Translations under genes and position numbers: made by a program
The notes under the pieces: generated by a model
Database searches by the model: none
What the model was told of the DNA's origin: nothing
The model's input: the letters and a program-made list of their open reading frames with translations, nothing else
Part shown: positions 12,760 through 14,279 of the stretch, piece after piece
Layout of the letters: every line of letters begins with the position of its first letter
Position numbering within the stretch: position 1 is the stretch's first letter
DNA from: JAENVU01 sp964544295
Lineage (GTDB): Bacteria; Actinomycetota; Acidimicrobiia; IMCC26256; JAENVU01
DNA: 14,279 bases
Reading direction: 5' to 3'
Assembly (NCBI GenBank): GCA_964544295.1
Contig: CAZJBJ010000106.1
Span: 1-14,279, forward strand

Positions 12760-13343
12760 GACGAGGTGAGATCCTCCGGGACGTCGACGTCGAACGCCAG
12801 TGAGGGGTCTCGTTTCACGCGGACCGCGAAGCCGGCCCGGCGGGCTGCCTGTACGTGACGACGGCCCGAACCGGGTCCGTAGGCGAAGGGAAAGTCGGCG
12901 TGGGCCGGCACCGAGAGCACCGGCGTTCCGTCGTCCCGATGACACGGCACGATCGTCACGATGCCGGGTTCGACGCGGTCGAACCACTCGAGCGCACCGG
13001 GTCGGGCATGGGGGAGATCGGCATGCGCCACGATGACCCGCCCCCGGCCGCGGTCACGATGGCGGTCGAATCCCGCCCGGACCGCGGCGTCGAGTCCGCG
13101 ATCGGGGTCGGCGATGGCGTCGAGACCGTGGCGCGCGGCCCAGTCGCGGACCTCGGCGGCGGAGGTGACGACGACCAGTGGGAGGTGCCCGGCGGCGGCG
13201 ACGACTCGTTCGGCCATCGACTCGGCCAGCGCGGCACGCTCCGCTTCGGAGAGCACCGTGGCGAGTCGGGCCTTGCCCGTTCGGAAGCCACGAATGGGGA
13301 TGACGACGCCCGCGTGAGGCACGTGACCGGGGACGGGCTCCAT
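12756..13343 (-). CDS. cofC: Phospholactate/phosphoenolpyruvate guanylyltransferase of F420 synthesis (CofC/FbiD family)
   Basis: The product has 195 residues, somewhat short for the family. VVIPIRGFRTGKARLATVLS is the nucleotide-binding N-terminal block of CofC/FbiD. Also present are VVVTSAAEVRDWA, HADLPHARPGALEWF, a DDGTPVLSVP block corresponding to the family's DGTGTNAL motif, and FAYGPGSGRRHVQAARRAG. CofC activates 2-phospholactate or phosphoenolpyruvate with GTP for coenzyme F420. The DGTP variant is slightly unusual. The ATG at 13343 lies 10 bases after a TAGCAT box (minus strand), with no clear Shine-Dalgarno. It is followed by the overlapping PIG-L gene and is divergent from plsC. Confidence 0.85.
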   Translation of the reverse strand: MEPVPGHVPHAGVVIPIRGFRTGKARLATVLSEAERAALAESMAERVVAAAGHLPLVVVTSAAEVRDWAARHGLDAIADPDRGLDAAVRAGFDRHRDRGRGRVIVAHADLPHARPGALEWFDRVEPGIVTIVPCHRDDGTPVLSVPAHADFPFAYGPGSGRRHVQAARRAGFAVRVKRDPSLAFDVDVPEDLTSS

Positions 13344-13352
13344 GGGGCTGCG

Positions 13353-13359
13353 TATGCTA
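13353..13359. promoter_or_regulatory. Shared symmetric -10 element of the divergent cofC and plsC genes
   Basis: TATGCTA reads TATGCT on the plus strand (8 bases before the plsC GTG) and TAGCAT on the minus strand (10 bases before the cofC ATG). Both fit TANNNT. The whole gap between the two genes is only 23 bases, so both would be leaderless or nearly so. Confidence 0.55.
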
Positions 13360-13366
13360 CCGGCCC

Positions 13367-14068
13367 GTGGAGCCAGTTTTTGATGCGGTCCGGGGCGTGC
13401 TGTACCCGCCGATGCATCTCGGGGTCCGGTGGACGATCGAAGGCGTCGAGCACATTCCCACCGCCGGCGCGGTGATCCTGGCCTCGAATCACACCTCCTA
13501 CCTGGATCCGCTCGCGCTCGGGTACGTCGCGACCAAGCGAGGGCGCCGGACCCGCTTCCTCACCAAGGATGAACTGTTCGAGAAGCCTGCGCTCGGTTCG
13601 ATCCTCACTCGCTGCGGCATGATCCCGGTGAGCCGCGGCAGCAGCGCCGCCGCCGGTTCGCTCATCGCCGCGGAGGAGGCGCTGCGTGCGGGTCGGTGTG
13701 TGACGGTCTTTCCCGAGGGCACCATCTCGCTGGACCTCGAACCGATGGTGGGCAAGACCGGGACCGCCCGCCTGGCCGCGGCGACCGGGGTGCCGATCGT
13801 GCCCGTCGGGCTCTGGGGCCTGCATCGGATCATGTTCAAGGGGCGCAAGCCGCGGTGGCGGGCGGGGATCGCCGAGGTCGCGGTGATCGGGTCTCCGATC
13901 ACGGTCGACGCGGACGAGGACGTCACCGCGGCGACCGACCGCATCATGGACGCGATCTGTCGACAGGTGGGCCGGGCGCGCGCCGTCTACCCGCAGACAC
14001 CGCAGCCGGCCGAGGGCGACTGGTGGGTCCGGGCTCCGGATACCGCGGTCGTGAGGAGCTGTCGATGA
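13367..14068 (+). CDS. plsC: 1-acyl-sn-glycerol-3-phosphate acyltransferase family protein
   Basis: The product has 233 residues. NHTSYLDP supplies the HX4D catalytic pair H42/D47, and FPEGTIS at 115-121 is the phosphate-binding motif of the PlsC/LPLAT family. GMIPVSRGSS and PIVPVGLWG are the other two conserved blocks. It transfers an acyl chain to lysophosphatidic acid at the inner membrane face. The start is GTG at 13367, with TATGCT 8 bases upstream and no ribosome binding site. The stop overlaps gpsA as ATGA, and together they cover glycerol-3-phosphate supply and acylation. Paralogues of this family are common in actinobacteria, so the exact acyl acceptor is not certain. Confidence 0.9.
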   Translation: MEPVFDAVRGVLYPPMHLGVRWTIEGVEHIPTAGAVILASNHTSYLDPLALGYVATKRGRRTRFLTKDELFEKPALGSILTRCGMIPVSRGSSAAAGSLIAAEEALRAGRCVTVFPEGTISLDLEPMVGKTGTARLAAATGVPIVPVGLWGLHRIMFKGRKPRWRAGIAEVAVIGSPITVDADEDVTAATDRIMDAICRQVGRARAVYPQTPQPAEGDWWVRAPDTAVVRSCR

Positions 14069-14279
14069 CGAGGATCGTGGTGGTCGGCGCGGGTTCGTGG
14101 GGTACCGCGGTCGGGGCGATCGCGGCGACGAACGCCGACGCGGTGCTCTGGGCACGCGACCCCGCAGTGGCCGATCGCGTGAACACCGACCACGCCAACC
14201 CCGACTACCTCCCGGACATCGAACTCCCGACGACGTTGCGGGCGACCTCCGATCTCGTCGACGCGTGCGCCGAGGCGGA
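14065..14279 (+). CDS. gpsA: NAD(P)-dependent glycerol-3-phosphate dehydrogenase, N-terminal part (cut by window edge)
   Basis: About 71 residues are visible: MTRIVVVGAGSWGTAVGAIA is the Rossmann dinucleotide-binding motif GXGXWG of GpsA. VLWARDPAVADRVNTDHANP and YLPDIELPTTLRATSDL follow, matching the family's RNxxYLPxxxLP region. The enzyme reduces dihydroxyacetone phosphate to glycerol-3-phosphate for phospholipids. The ATG overlaps the plsC stop (ATGA 14065-14068), and AGGAG at 14054-14058 is well placed as ribosome binding site. The gene continues beyond the right edge. Confidence 0.94.
   Translation, partial: MTRIVVVGAGSWGTAVGAIAATNADAVLWARDPAVADRVNTDHANPDYLPDIELPTTLRATSDLVDACAEA

Noticed and set aside
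12760..12987. N-terminal extension of the PIG-L gene to 12987
   Set aside because: It runs through cofC in another frame; the AHPDD motif needs only about 20 residues before it and the ATGA overlap marks the start.

Overview
The window looks like a chromosomal segment of a high-GC actinobacterium, most plausibly of the class Acidimicrobiia (Ilumatobacter-like). The reasons are the high GC, a coenzyme F420 gene (cofC), a short actinobacterial-type LeuB, leaderless starts and a small Lys/Ala/Pro histone-like protein. The taxonomic placement is inference. Almost all of it is tightly packed core metabolism, and no insertion sequence, phage gene or CRISPR array is visible.

Left part (1-4864). The 5' end of leuC runs off the left edge on the minus strand. 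Divergent from it is a two-gene unit on the plus strand: a small OmpR/PhoB-type winged-helix protein overlapping by ATGA an 894-residue membrane protein. That protein is the most unusual object here. It joins a CPA2 cation/proton antiporter to the rear part of GlnD (linker, degenerate HD domain, two ACT domains) without the GlnD nucleotidyltransferase. It looks like an antiporter carrying a GlnD-derived amino-acid sensor. greA and a membrane-anchored YceI-family gene follow on the minus strand, and greA shares a CTAG stop with the antiporter gene.

Middle part (4865-10997). A branched-chain amino acid operon runs on the plus strand: leuB, ilvE, cimA, an uncharacterised gene and gltX. Ahead of leuB lies an apparent ribosome-mediated attenuator. 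It has an extended -10 promoter, a 10-codon leader peptide (MSTSFVAIIS) with Val-Ala-Ile-Ile next to its stop codon, a hairpin, and a UUCG terminator hairpin with a T-tract. The operon makes citramalate (CimA) and serves the isoleucine/leucine route through LeuB and IlvE, which fits a leader with Val and Ile but no Leu codons. After gltX come tRNA-Gln(CTG) and tRNA-Glu(CTC), probably both substrates of the enzyme, and a strong terminator.

Right part (10998-14279). A non-coding stretch of about 580 bases is crowded with CGCGT words and palindromes. It leads into a lysine-rich histone H1-like gene with a long terminator. Beyond it are cofC and a PIG-L/LmbE deacetylase gene (minus strand, ATGA overlap), and divergently plsC and gpsA (plus strand, ATGA overlap, gpsA cut by the right edge). 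The 23-base cofC/plsC gap holds one near-symmetric -10 element that can serve both directions.

Several transcription units begin with a TANNNT box 6-10 bases before the start codon and no Shine-Dalgarno, so leaderless mRNAs appear common. Genes inside operons use Shine-Dalgarno sites or stop/start overlaps.
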